Below are positions 7,955 through 16,229 of a DNA stretch of 64,000 nucleotides, piece by piece. The notes under the pieces were generated by a model. The model did no database searches and was not told the origin of the DNA. It saw only the letters and a list, made by a program, of their open reading frames with translations. Source of the stretch: Sideroxydans sp. (GTDB taxonomy: Bacteria > Pseudomonadota > Gammaproteobacteria > Burkholderiales > Gallionellaceae); assembly GCA_028710605.1 (NCBI GenBank), contig JAQTTU010000005.1, positions 1 to 64,000 of the forward strand. Direction: 5' to 3'. The stretch's first letter is position 1. Every line of letters starts with the position of its first letter. The position numbers and the translations under genes are program-made.

Positions 7955-8809
7955 TTAATACAGCACTTCCATCCAGCGCCCCGCCGCGATCAACTCGTCG
8001 CGCTTGGCTGTCCACGCCTCGGCTGATCCGGCGATGCGGCTCATTGTGTTGTCTATCATGTCATGCATTTGCTTCACGCCAGCCATATACACCTGGCTGT
8101 CCGGGCCGTTCACCATTTCCCAGACTTCTGCCGAATTTCGCTCCAGCACTTTGTCCAGCGCGATGGGTGCATCGAAGGCGGGGCGCGGGCTGAGTACCTG
8201 AAACGCTTTGAAAGTCGGCTGGTCGAAATAGTTGCCGATGTCGTTGTTGATGTCGTTCATGTACAGCGATTCCAGACCGGTGCGCGCACCGTGGAACAGC
8301 CGCACTTTGCCTTTCCAGTCGCCGTGTTTTTCGTAAATCATCCGCGCCAATCCTCGGAACGGCGCAACGCCCGTGCCCATGCCTATCATCAGCAGATCGG
8401 CGTTGGAATTTTTCGGGATGGTGAACGGGTAGCCGACCGGGCCGGAGAATTTGATTTCGTCGCCCGGCTTCAGGTCGCACAAATAGTTGGAGGCGACACC
8501 GGCAAATTCCTCGCCGCTGGCTTCGTCAATATCGAAACAGCGGCGCACGCAAATTTCGAACTGCGCGCCCGTGTCGGACTGCTCGGTGTCGGCGATGGAA
8601 TACAGCCGGGTGTGATGGGCGCTGCCGTATTCGCCGGGTGCCAGCACGCGAATGCAACTGCCTACCTGACTGTCGAAATATAGACTGTCCGTGCGAAAAA
8701 CCAGCTTCCTCACTTCCACTTTGGAAGTCTCCGGCGTGATGCGTTCCGAGCTGATGAGCTTCGCGCCAAAGATCATTGAATCGCCTGCGCCGTCTGTGAG
8801 TGAATTCAT
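7955..8809 (-). CDS. Plant-type ferredoxin-NADP+ reductase
   Basis: A 284-residue FAD enzyme that should move electrons between NADP(H) and a ferredoxin or flavodoxin. It shows the FAD motif RLYSIAD near residue 68, a second flavin segment SNYLCDLKPGDEIKFSGPVG, and the NADP-binding GMGTGVAPFRG. It ends WMEVLY, with the C-terminal aromatic residue that stacks on the flavin in plastid-type FNRs. A second reductase gene lies upstream on the same strand, 180 bases away across a repeat, which suggests a shared redox function, perhaps supply of low-potential electrons. The partner ferredoxin is not in the window. Confidence 0.85.
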   Translation of the reverse strand: MNSLTDGAGDSMIFGAKLISSERITPETSKVEVRKLVFRTDSLYFDSQVGSCIRVLAPGEYGSAHHTRLYSIADTEQSDTGAQFEICVRRCFDIDEASGEEFAGVASNYLCDLKPGDEIKFSGPVGYPFTIPKNSNADLLMIGMGTGVAPFRGLARMIYEKHGDWKGKVRLFHGARTGLESLYMNDINNDIGNYFDQPTFKAFQVLSPRPAFDAPIALDKVLERNSAEVWEMVNGPDSQVYMAGVKQMHDMIDNTMSRIAGSAEAWTAKRDELIAAGRWMEVLY

Positions 8810-8882
8810 GTTGGCCTCCGTTATTTGAATGTTCGTTGAACTGCATTACATTGCGGAAAAAACAAATCTTTCAATCTCACAT

Positions 8883-8981
8883 TCCCTCCCCCTTGCAGGG
8901 GGAGGGGTAGGGTGGGGGTAGAAGCGCAACCGTTCCACAACTCTACCCCCATCCTGGCCTTCCCCCTGCAAGGAGAAAGGA
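8883..8981. repeat. CCCTCCCCCTTGCAGGGGGAGGG paired palindromes
   Basis: A BIME-like unit of two opposed palindromes separated by about 45 bases, filling the gap between the two reductase genes. It could attenuate transcription or stabilise the upstream message. Confidence 0.75.
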
Positions 8982-8989
8982 ACTGGAAT

Positions 8990-10483
8990 TTACTTCACGC
9001 TCGTCACCGCTACCCGCGTCTTGGGCAAACCCTGCCCCAGAAAATATTGCTCGGCAACATTCACTGCGTCTTCCGGTCCGGCGATGTAGATGTCGCCTTG
9101 CAGCAGATTGCTGTCGGCTGCATTGATCGCAGCTAGCAGTTTCAACAATACCTCTTCGCGTTTGCCGGCCACCGTGCGCAGGTCGAATCCGGCGACGTGT
9201 TCTTCGTAGTGGAAATTATCCAGTGCATCATCCCATGCATGCGCGATGTTGGGCAGGTAAATGTTTTGCTGCGACGAGCCGACCCAGTGCAGGTGCAGCG
9301 TTTCCACGCCGAGCGACAGCGCGTGTTCGATCAGGCTTTTGACCGGGGCGAAGCCGCTGTCGAAGGCGAAGAAATAATACGGGCGCTCGGATTTTTCGTG
9401 CAGGATGAATTCGCCGTGCGGCCCTTCAATTTCCACCGCGTCATTCGTTTTGAGGTGCTCGAAAATATAATCGGAGAACAGGTTGCCGTGCTGGCGGTGG
9501 ATATGGAACAGCACGTTGCGGTCGTCGCAGGGGCAGCTGGCGATGGGCAGGTCGGCGCTGAAGGATTCGCCGACGCGCAGCATCACGCTTTGCCCGGCAA
9601 GGAAACGCAGGCGCTGGGTGCGCGGCGTTTGCAGGTGCAGCAGGAGCATGTCGTCGCTGATGTGCCCCATGGCTTTGACATGCGCGATGATCTGCTGGAA
9701 CGGAATGTCCTGCACGCTGTTCGCCACCGGCGCTTCGATCACCACATCGCTCACCGCCGTGTTGCTGCACAGCAGCACGTAGCCCTGATTTTTTTCCGCA
9801 TCGGAAATCACGAAATCGTGTTGCCGCGTTTTCTTCACTTCGCCCGACACCACGCGCGCTTTGCACAGCCCGCAATTGCCGCCGCTGCATCCGTAGTTGA
9901 GCGGGATGCCGGAACGCATCGCGGCTTCCAGCAGCGTATCGTGGCCTTCCACCAGAAAATCGTGCTTGCTCGGCAACACCGTCACTTGCGCGGTGATGAT
10001 GTGCAGCACCGTGTCCTTGATCGCCAGCGGATTGATGAAACCCGGTTCCATTGCTACCTCCACCTCGCGCGTGATCCATGTCTTGAGTTCATCCAGCGCC
10101 AAGCGCGATTGCTCGCCAGACCCGGATTGCATGGCGGAAAGTTTGTCCCACAGCCTGCCCAGCAACAGCGTGAAATGCTCGACTTGTTTTTCGCTGTAGG
10201 CCAGCGTCTTGCTGAGTTCGGTGAGGCGCGCGGCCAGCACTTCCGCGTCCGGCATGGCGCGCTCGAACACGCGCTTGCCGAACGCGCGCTCCTTGATCTG
10301 CGCGATGCGCCGCGACTCCGCGTTGTCTTCCAGTTGCGCGTCGGGATAACACGCCAGCAGGCTTTCGACGGAAATCATCCCGTCGTAAGCCACCATCTCG
10401 CCGCGCTGGATATGCTTCTGCAATTCCGCGCGCGTCGCGCCGATCAACTTCGCGGCGCGGGTCAGGCTTAACATTTCACTCAT
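8990..10483 (-). CDS. 2Fe-2S ferredoxin / flavin reductase with N-terminal HTH-like extension
   Basis: A 497-residue protein. Residues 1-45 (LSLTRAAKLIGATRAELQKHIQRG) resemble a MerR-type helix-turn-helix or excisionase fold. A helical linker of about 100 residues follows. A plant-type 2Fe-2S domain then begins near residue 165, with cysteines in CSGGNCGLC and a fourth in LLCSN. The C-terminal half is an FNR-like FAD/NAD(P) module, as in phenol hydroxylase or CDP-6-deoxyglucoseen reductases. Flavin and nicotinamide motifs (LPIASCPC, HGEFIL, FDSGFAPVKSL) are present but atypical. It lies upstream of the plant-type FNR gene on the same strand. The substrate is unknown. Confidence 0.75.
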   Translation of the reverse strand: MSEMLSLTRAAKLIGATRAELQKHIQRGEMVAYDGMISVESLLACYPDAQLEDNAESRRIAQIKERAFGKRVFERAMPDAEVLAARLTELSKTLAYSEKQVEHFTLLLGRLWDKLSAMQSGSGEQSRLALDELKTWITREVEVAMEPGFINPLAIKDTVLHIITAQVTVLPSKHDFLVEGHDTLLEAAMRSGIPLNYGCSGGNCGLCKARVVSGEVKKTRQHDFVISDAEKNQGYVLLCSNTAVSDVVIEAPVANSVQDIPFQQIIAHVKAMGHISDDMLLLHLQTPRTQRLRFLAGQSVMLRVGESFSADLPIASCPCDDRNVLFHIHRQHGNLFSDYIFEHLKTNDAVEIEGPHGEFILHEKSERPYYFFAFDSGFAPVKSLIEHALSLGVETLHLHWVGSSQQNIYLPNIAHAWDDALDNFHYEEHVAGFDLRTVAGKREEVLLKLLAAINAADSNLLQGDIYIAGPEDAVNVAEQYFLGQGLPKTRVAVTSVK

Positions 10484-10512
10484 GGCATTTCCCCATTATT
10501 CGTCTTGAACCT

Positions 10513-10581
10513 TGTTTGTGTAGGTGCGAATTTATTCGCACTAATATCAAGCTATGTGCGAATGAATTCGCACCTACAAAC
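10513..10581. repeat. GTAGGTGCGAATTCATTCGCAC palindrome, copy 1
   Basis: Near-perfect arms of about 27 bases (GTAGGTGCGAATTTATTCGC and its complement) surround a 13-base loop. A second copy lies at 18375. It occupies the gap between the esterase and reductase genes. Confidence 0.8.
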
Positions 10582-10620
10582 ACCGTATCTGCGGCTGTCA
10601 TGAGCAACTTGTGCTTGCCG

Positions 10621-11286
10621 TTAACCGGCAAACCCGATCTCTTTTAATCCCTCAAGAATCTTCTCCGCCAACAACGCATGTCCCGCCGCATTCGGGTGCA
10701 GCGCATCGACTTTCAAGTCGGGGTTGGAAAGCACATCGGCGATGGCATCCTCGATCAGCGGCACATGCTGCGCGTCGGCCACTTGCCGGTAAAAATCCGC
10801 CGCCGACAGCGTGTGAAACGCGGCACCCGCCAGGCTCGGCTGCGGTGTGGCCAGCAGCACCGGCTTCGCGCCGTGCGCGCGGATGAGCGCGATGATCTGT
10901 TGCAGATTGTTGATGGTCTCCGCTTGCGGCTGGTGGCGCAGCATGTCGTTGCCACCCAGCGCCACCAGCACCAGCGCCGGATCGTGCTCTTCCAGCAGCG
11001 AGGGCAAACGCTGCAACGCGCCGCCGCTGGTGTCGCCGCTGACTCCGCCGTTGATGATTGTCCAGCCCGTCTTGCCCGCCAACAGATTAGGCCACGCTTG
11101 TTCGACATTCACGCCGTAGCCCGCCGTCAAACTGTCGCCCAGCGCCAGCACGCGACTGGCGATTGGTATGGCTGGCTCCTTGTCTTGGCCGCAGGCGGCG
11201 AGCAGGAAGATGACAGCCAGCAGCAACAGCAACTGGCGCAGCGGGTTTGAGAAGTTGTGATTGAGCGCGGAGTTCATGTGATGCAA
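10621..11286 (-). CDS. GDSL/SGNH-family esterase lipoprotein (TesA-like)
   Basis: A 221-residue protein with an N-terminal signal and lipobox LLAAC, so it is probably anchored in the outer or inner membrane. The SGNH catalytic set is visible: serine in LALGDSLTAGYG, the glycine block NGGVSGDTSG, asparagine in GGNDML, and the Asp-His pair in VDALHPN. Homologues hydrolyse acyl esters, lysophospholipids or thioesters. There is no partner gene; it stands alone between two repeats. Confidence 0.85.
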   Translation of the reverse strand: MHHMNSALNHNFSNPLRQLLLLLAVIFLLAACGQDKEPAIPIASRVLALGDSLTAGYGVNVEQAWPNLLAGKTGWTIINGGVSGDTSGGALQRLPSLLEEHDPALVLVALGGNDMLRHQPQAETINNLQQIIALIRAHGAKPVLLATPQPSLAGAAFHTLSAADFYRQVADAQHVPLIEDAIADVLSNPDLKVDALHPNAAGHALLAEKILEGLKEIGFAG

Positions 11287-11332
11287 TCTACCGCACTCGG
11301 ATGGTTTTGACTACGCGCGATTTGCGAACGCG

Positions 11333-11431
11333 AACATCGTGAAGTACCCGCAAGGAGTAGGCCGTGGTTGTAAAACCGAAGAGTCGGCAACAACCACGCA
11401 CATGCCCGTCAATAGGCGATCTACACGATGT
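11333..11431. repeat. GATGCCCGTCAATAGGCG hairpin split by a nested palindrome
   Basis: The outer element reads ACATCGTGAAG ... ATGCCCGTCAATAGGCGATC and ends CTACACGATGT. Between the two parts of its left arm lie about 57 bases beginning TACCCGCAAGGAGTA and containing a CGTGGTTGT/ACAACCACG hairpin. The insertion leaves the outer inverted repeat otherwise intact. Confidence 0.7.
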
Positions 11432-11496
11432 GATTGATGGAGAGTGGCGTGTTTCCTAGTGTTCATGCAAACCATTGCCGGGAAATTCGCGCCGCT

Positions 11497-12468
11497 TCAT
11501 CCGCCCGCTGTATTGCCCTTGAACTGCCGCCGATACTGCGCGGGCGAGAGCCCGGTCGAGCGTTTGAACAAGCGCCTGAATGACGACACATCTTCGTAGC
11601 CGACCTTGGCGGTGATCGCTTCGAAATCGCCGGGTGCGGACTCCAGCAATTCTTTGGCGCGCTCGATCTTGAGCGCTTGCAAATAGGTCAGCGGTGTCAT
11701 GCCGGTGATGTCGATGAAGCGCCGGTTGAGCGTGCGGTAGCTGACGTGCATGTCGCGCGCGAGGTCGTCGATGGAGACGGGCTGGGCGATGTGCTTGCTC
11801 ATCCATTCGATGGCGCGCTGCATCAGCGGTTCGTCGTATTCTTTTTGCACCGACATGAACGGGCGTTGCGAGGTGCGCGCGCCGTCCACCAGCATGATGC
11901 CGCTCACGCTGCGCGCCAGCGCCGCGCCGCCCAGTCGGCGCAGCAGATGCAGCGAGAGGTCGGTGTGCGCCGTCATTGCTCCGGCGGTGATGGCGCGCCC
12001 GCTGTCGATGAGCGTTTTGTCCGCATCGAGTTGGATGTCCGGGTAGCGCTGGCGGAATTCGTTGGCCAGCCACCAGGTCGTGGTTGCGGCGCGTCCGTTC
12101 AGCAGCCCCGCTTCGGCGAGCACGAACGTGCCGTAGCAACTGGCGGCGACCAGCGTGGTTTCGGGCAGACGCTGGAGTCTGCCGATGACCGTGCGCCAGG
12201 TGGTGTGCAGGCGGGTGACGATGTGTTCCAGCGACTCGGCAAAAAAACCCGGCAGGATGATCGCGTCGCAGTCGCCGAGGTCGGCGGGCAGGCGGCGCGT
12301 TTCAACTGAAACGGCATCGGTCAGGCGCACCGGGCCGCCGCGCGTGGAGTACAGCTGCGGCTGCCAGCCGGCATCGGGCTGGTAGCGTCGCGCGAGGTTC
12401 AGCATGTCCAGCGTGGTGGCGACGCTGGATGCGGTCGCGCCTTCTTCCAGTAACAGGGCAATTTTCAT
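11497..12468 (-). CDS. GlxA-family AraC-type transcriptional regulator
   Basis: A 323-residue DNA-binding regulator. Residues 1-190 are a DJ-1/PfpI-like domain with the nucleophile-elbow cysteine in VAASCYGTF. Residues 215-320 are an AraC double helix-turn-helix (ISIDDLARDMHVSYRTLNRRF-like, then GYEDVSSFRRLFKRSTGLSP). The gene is divergent from the SnoaL/isochorismatase pair, with 100 bases between the starts, so it probably controls that operon and itself. The ligand is unknown; relatives sense amines, carnitine or similar metabolites. Confidence 0.88.
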   Translation of the reverse strand: MKIALLLEEGATASSVATTLDMLNLARRYQPDAGWQPQLYSTRGGPVRLTDAVSVETRRLPADLGDCDAIILPGFFAESLEHIVTRLHTTWRTVIGRLQRLPETTLVAASCYGTFVLAEAGLLNGRAATTTWWLANEFRQRYPDIQLDADKTLIDSGRAITAGAMTAHTDLSLHLLRRLGGAALARSVSGIMLVDGARTSQRPFMSVQKEYDEPLMQRAIEWMSKHIAQPVSIDDLARDMHVSYRTLNRRFIDITGMTPLTYLQALKIERAKELLESAPGDFEAITAKVGYEDVSSFRRLFKRSTGLSPAQYRRQFKGNTAGG

Positions 12469-12568
12469 GTTGGCAGTTTCGGCATGGATTTGGGCAATTA
12501 TGCCACTGCTGAAAAAGTGTGGCGGGTGTCATCATGCGTTCCATTCCAAACACCAAAGGAGGCGGAGC
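12469..12568. promoter_or_regulatory. Divergent promoter region of the GlxA regulator and its neighbour operon
   Basis: A 100-base spacer separates the regulator start and the SnoaL-like gene start. The downstream gene has a strong AAAGGAGG site. No operator can be defined by eye, but AraC-type regulators usually bind direct repeats in such a spacer. Confidence 0.4.
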
Positions 12569-12964
12569 ATGACAAATATCAAAGACATTGCCGACACCAT
12601 CATCGCGCTGGAACGCGCGGCACTGGATCGCTGGGGGGCGGGCGACCCGTCCGGCTATCTGGAAATCTCCGCGCCGGACGTGACCTATTTCGATCCGTTT
12701 CTGGCGCAGCGCATCGACGGGCTAGAAGCGCTGGCGGCATGGTATGCGCCGCTGCGCGGCACGATAGCCATCGACCGTTACGACTTGATCGCGCCGGCGG
12801 TGCAGGTGTGCGGCGAGGTCGCCGTGCTGACTTTCAATCTGGTGTCACACAGCGGCGCGACCGCGATGCGCTGGAACTGTACCGAGGTTTACCGCAAGCA
12901 CGAAGCGGGCTGGCGCATCGTCCACACGCACTGGTCGATCACGCAGCATTTGCAAAATCAATAA
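12569..12964 (+). CDS. SnoaL-like / DUF4440 NTF2-fold protein
   Basis: A 131-residue protein of the NTF2 superfamily (ALERAALDRWGAGDPSGYLE ... VTYFDPFL ... GWRIVHTHWS), typical of DUF4440/SnoaL-like proteins that bind or turn over small polyketide-like or steroid-like molecules. The ATG at 12569 follows AAAGGAGGCGGAGC and is preferred over the longer track frame, which begins inside the divergent promoter. It is 13 bases upstream of the isochorismatase-family gene and probably cotranscribed. Confidence 0.8.
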   Translation: MTNIKDIADTIIALERAALDRWGAGDPSGYLEISAPDVTYFDPFLAQRIDGLEALAAWYAPLRGTIAIDRYDLIAPAVQVCGEVAVLTFNLVSHSGATAMRWNCTEVYRKHEAGWRIVHTHWSITQHLQNQ

Positions 12965-12977
12965 ACGGGAGACAAGC

Positions 12978-13571
12978 ATGAAACCGAAGACCTTGTTCGA
13001 AATGGCCGGGGCAAAACAGGCGGCGGTGAAGCTGTCGGATAGCGTGCTGCTCATCATCGACGCGCAGCGCGAATATGTGGATGGCGCGTTGCCGCTGCTT
13101 GGCGTGGATGCGGCGATTGCGGATATATCAGAGTTGCTGGCGCGGGCGCGCAAAGCTGACGCGCCGGTTATCCATGTCATGCACAAGGGCGGGCGCGGGC
13201 TGTTCAACCCCGAGGGCGAGTTCTTCGAGATCGTTCCGGCGCTGCAAGCGCTGAAGGATGAAACGGTAATCGAGAAGAAGCGCATCAGCGCGTTTGCCGC
13301 AACAGGTCTGGAAGAGGCGATCAAACGCACGGGTAGGAAGCGGCTCATCATCGTCGGTTTCATGACGCACAATTGCGTCAGTTCCACCGCGCGTGCCGCA
13401 CGCGACCTTGGCTACGAAGTGGCCGTTGTGGCTGCCGCCACCGCCACGCGCGACTTGCCGGATGGCAACGGCGGTGTCTTGCCCGCTGTCGCGCTGCAAG
13501 CCGCGAGTCTGGCGGCTCTCGCAGACCATAATGCGAAGCTGGTGCAGCGGGGGAACGACGTGACGGAGTGA
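12978..13571 (+). CDS. Isochorismatase-family cysteine hydrolase
   Basis: A 197-residue cytosolic hydrolase. The expected triad is seen: aspartate in LLIIDAQREY, lysine in the VIEKKRISAF segment, and cysteine in VGFMTHNCVSSTAR, with the family cis-peptide region just before it. Relatives hydrolyse isochorismate, nicotinamide or N-carbamoyl compounds; the specificity is not readable here. It follows the SnoaL-like gene and is probably controlled by the divergent GlxA-type regulator. It is convergent with the LRR kinase gene, 22 bases away. Confidence 0.87.
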   Translation: MKPKTLFEMAGAKQAAVKLSDSVLLIIDAQREYVDGALPLLGVDAAIADISELLARARKADAPVIHVMHKGGRGLFNPEGEFFEIVPALQALKDETVIEKKRISAFAATGLEEAIKRTGRKRLIIVGFMTHNCVSSTARAARDLGYEVAVVAAATATRDLPDGNGGVLPAVALQAASLAALADHNAKLVQRGNDVTE

Positions 13572-13593
13572 AGCTGGCGAAGGTTGCTCGCTC

Positions 13594-14895
13594 CTACAAA
13601 ACCATGGTCTCCAACTCGCGCCGTATCTCGGGAAACAACGGTCTTTCATTCACCACCGCGCCTGCGCAGCGGCGCTGCAATTCCCACAAGCCCGCAGCGG
13701 GCGTTGTGTCGCAACGCGCCAGCAACTCTTCCAGCAAACAGCCGAAGGCGCGCACTTCGATGCGTTGCAACGCTGCCGCTTGTTGCGCGTCTGGCGGCAG
13801 GAAGGAGGCTGCGCCGAAGTCGCCCAGCAGGCAGTCGCCTTGCGGGTTCCACAGGATGTTGTGCGCGTACAGGTCGCCATGCAGGATGCCTTGCGCGTGC
13901 AGGTGTTCGGCTGCGGCGGCGATGCCCAGCGCGATGTTGAGCGCGCTGGTCGGGGTGAAGCGCAGGTGTGGCGGATAGAGGTCGCGCGTGCAGGATGCCA
14001 GGCTGGGCGGGGCGGCGAGGTTGACGAAGCAGGGGTCGATCAGCGACATCACCAGTCCCGGCGTTTGTTCGGGATGGGCGCGGAGTTTGCCGACGACGGG
14101 GATCAATCCCGGATGCGCGCCCGCCGCGATGCAGGCGGCTTTTTCGCTGCGCGGCAGGCCGTCGCTGGTGAGCGCGCCTTTGAACATTTTCACCGCCACC
14201 GGCGCATCGTCCGCGTGATGGTGCGCGCGGTAAATGATGCCGGACGCGCCTTCGCCCAGCTTGTGCTGCATGGTGAGCGCGTGCCAATCGACATGGGTGA
14301 TGTGCAAATGTTCCAGTGCGGCGGCTTCGCTGGCATCGCTGCAAGGGTTGCCGGAATAAGCCAGCCACGCCAGACGCGGCAGGGTGAACAACCAATCGGG
14401 CAACTGCGCAAAATGGTTGGCGGCGATGCGCAGCAATTCCAGATTGGTGCAGTTGGCCAGTTGCTCCGGCAGATGCGTCAACTGATTGCCCGCCAGCATG
14501 AGTTTTTGCAGATGCGCGCAGTTGCCGAGTTGTGCGGGCAGTTCGCGCAGGCGGTTGTCGGTGAGAATCAGCCAGCGCAATTTTTCCGGCAAAGCGGCGG
14601 CGGGCAGTTCTTCGATCTGGTTGGCTTTGAAGCCGATCATTTCCAGGTTGCGGCATTGCCCCAATATTTCCGGCACGCGCGTGAAGCGGTTGTCGGAACA
14701 AAATATCACGCGCAGTTTGTGCAGGCGCGGCAAGTCGTCGGGCAAGTTGTTCAGCGCATTGCCGGAGAGGTTGAGAATCTCCAGCGAGTCGGCAAGATCA
14801 AATATTTCGCGCGGGAATTCAGTCAGTCCGCAGGAGAGATCGAGACGCTGGATACCGGCCAGTTCACCGGCGCGCAGGGAGGAAAGAGTGTGCAT
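13594..14895 (-). CDS. Leucine-rich-repeat Ser/Thr-type protein kinase
   Basis: A 433-residue protein. Residues about 10-205 hold eight or so LRRs of the LxxLxLxxNxLxxLP type (LEILNLSGNALNNLPDDLP, LRWLILTDNRLRELPAQLG). A Hanks-type kinase domain follows, with glycine loop GEGASG, ATP-anchoring VAVK, catalytic loop HGDLYAHN and DFGA, so it should be active. It lacks a signal peptide or membrane span. The ATG at 14895 is preferred; the track extension translates a CACAGAG repeat. Its TAG stop lies in GTTTTGTAGGAGCGAGC, which looks like a repeat end. The target is unknown; the LRRs may bind a protein partner. Confidence 0.88.
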   Translation of the reverse strand: MHTLSSLRAGELAGIQRLDLSCGLTEFPREIFDLADSLEILNLSGNALNNLPDDLPRLHKLRVIFCSDNRFTRVPEILGQCRNLEMIGFKANQIEELPAAALPEKLRWLILTDNRLRELPAQLGNCAHLQKLMLAGNQLTHLPEQLANCTNLELLRIAANHFAQLPDWLFTLPRLAWLAYSGNPCSDASEAAALEHLHITHVDWHALTMQHKLGEGASGIIYRAHHHADDAPVAVKMFKGALTSDGLPRSEKAACIAAGAHPGLIPVVGKLRAHPEQTPGLVMSLIDPCFVNLAAPPSLASCTRDLYPPHLRFTPTSALNIALGIAAAAEHLHAQGILHGDLYAHNILWNPQGDCLLGDFGAASFLPPDAQQAAALQRIEVRAFGCLLEELLARCDTTPAAGLWELQRRCAGAVVNERPLFPEIRRELETMVL

Positions 14896-14916
14896 GGTTA
14901 AATCAAAAAAACAATT

Positions 14917-15044
14917 TGCCACAGAGAACACAGAGGCCACAGAGAAAAACAAACGGATGCAATCTGGAGCGTTTCATCTTTTGGGTGAGTCAGAGAATTG
15001 AAAAAATCCACCCCTTTCTCTGTGTCCTCTGTGTTCTCTGTGGC
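14917..15044. repeat. CACAGAG three-unit hairpin, copy 1
   Basis: Left arm GCCACAGAGAACACAGAGGC plus CACAGAG; the right arm is its near-complement CTCTGTGTCCTCTGTGTTCT plus CTGTGGC, about 68 bases away. Each arm carries three CACAGAG units at about 9-base spacing. It fills the gap between the kinase and pit genes. Confidence 0.8.
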
Positions 15045-15105
15045 TAGGTTTTAGGTTTTTTTAAACGGAATATGGCGTTTGATTTTCAGCCACTGCCTAC
15101 TGCTA

Positions 15106-16107
15106 TTACATCACCCCGCTCGCCAGATACCAGCAGCCCGCCGCGATCAAGCCCGAGGCCGGGATGGTCAGTACCCACGCCCAGACGATGCGCGCGGCCA
15201 AGCCCCAGCGCACGGCGGACAGGCGGCGCGACAGGCCGACTCCGACGATGGAGCCGGTGATGGTGTGCGTGGTGGAGACGGGGATGCCGAGGTAGGTGGC
15301 GAGGAACAGCGTTACCGCGCCCGAGGTTTGCGCGCAGAACGCGCCGGTGGGGCGGATGCGGGTGATGCCCATGCCCATGGTTTTTACGATGCGCCAGCCG
15401 CCGAACAGCGTGCCCAGCGCCATGGCGCATTGGCAGGCAATCACCACCCAGAACGGCACGTGAAATTCTCCCTGCAAATAGCCGTTGGCGAACAGCAGCA
15501 CGGTGATGATGCCCATGGTTTTCTGCGCGTCGTTGCCGCCGTGTCCCAGACTGTATAGCGACGAGGAGACGAACTGGAGTTTGTTGAAGCGGCGTTCGGC
15601 CTGGTGCGGCAGCGATTTTTCCAGAATCCACAGCAGCGCAATCGACATGGCGATTGCCAGCACCAATCCCAGCAGCGGCGACAGAATGATGGCCGCCGAG
15701 GTTTTGAACAGGCCTTGCGCGACGATGGACGACCAGCCCGCTTTGGCCAGCGCCGCGCCGACCATGCCGCCGATCAGGGCGTGCGAAGAAGACGAGGGAA
15801 TGCCGAACCACCAGGTGATAATGTTCCACGCGATCGCGCCGCATAGCGCGCCGAAGATCACCGCGTTGTCAATCACCGCCGTGGAGACGATGCCGGAGCC
15901 GACGGTGTTGGCCACATGCAGGCCGAAAAACAGGAAGGCGATGAAATTGAAAAACGCCGCCCAGACCACGGCGGCTTGCGGCGTTAACAACCGGGTGGAA
16001 ACCATCAGCGCGATGGAGTTCGCCGAATCGTGAAAGCCGTTCATGAAATCGAACAGCAGCGCCACGACGACCAGCGCCGCCATAATTAAAAACGTTTGTT
16101 CGTTCAT
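15106..16107 (-). CDS. pit: PiT-family low-affinity inorganic phosphate transporter
   Basis: A 333-residue inner-membrane transporter with about ten spans. The two PiT signatures are seen: FDFMNGFHDSANSIALM at the N-terminus, with GIPSSSSHALIGGMVG, and the repeat GHGGNDAQKTMGI with GIPVSTTHTITGSIVG. It takes up metal-phosphate with protons. The DUF47 gene lies just upstream on the same strand, the usual pairing for this subfamily, with a hairpin repeat between them. Confidence 0.93.
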   Translation of the reverse strand: MNEQTFLIMAALVVVALLFDFMNGFHDSANSIALMVSTRLLTPQAAVVWAAFFNFIAFLFFGLHVANTVGSGIVSTAVIDNAVIFGALCGAIAWNIITWWFGIPSSSSHALIGGMVGAALAKAGWSSIVAQGLFKTSAAIILSPLLGLVLAIAMSIALLWILEKSLPHQAERRFNKLQFVSSSLYSLGHGGNDAQKTMGIITVLLFANGYLQGEFHVPFWVVIACQCAMALGTLFGGWRIVKTMGMGITRIRPTGAFCAQTSGAVTLFLATYLGIPVSTTHTITGSIVGVGLSRRLSAVRWGLAARIVWAWVLTIPASGLIAAGCWYLASGVM

Positions 16108-16121
16108 CCTTAAACCTCAGT

Positions 16122-16211
16122 TAGCCACGGATTAACACGGATGAAGCACGGATAAAACACCGCTATGGAATTTGCTTTTCATCCGTGTTTCATCCGTGTT
16201 CATCAGTGGCT
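16122..16211. repeat. CACGGAT three-unit hairpin
   Basis: Left arm TAGCCACGGATTAACACGGA continuing through a third CACGGAT unit; right arm the complement, with ATCCGTG three times and a 18-base loop. It lies between the DUF47 and pit genes. It shares the architecture, but not the unit sequence, of the CACAGAG hairpins. Confidence 0.8.
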
Positions 16212-16229
16212 CAATTACGTTTTTCAGAT

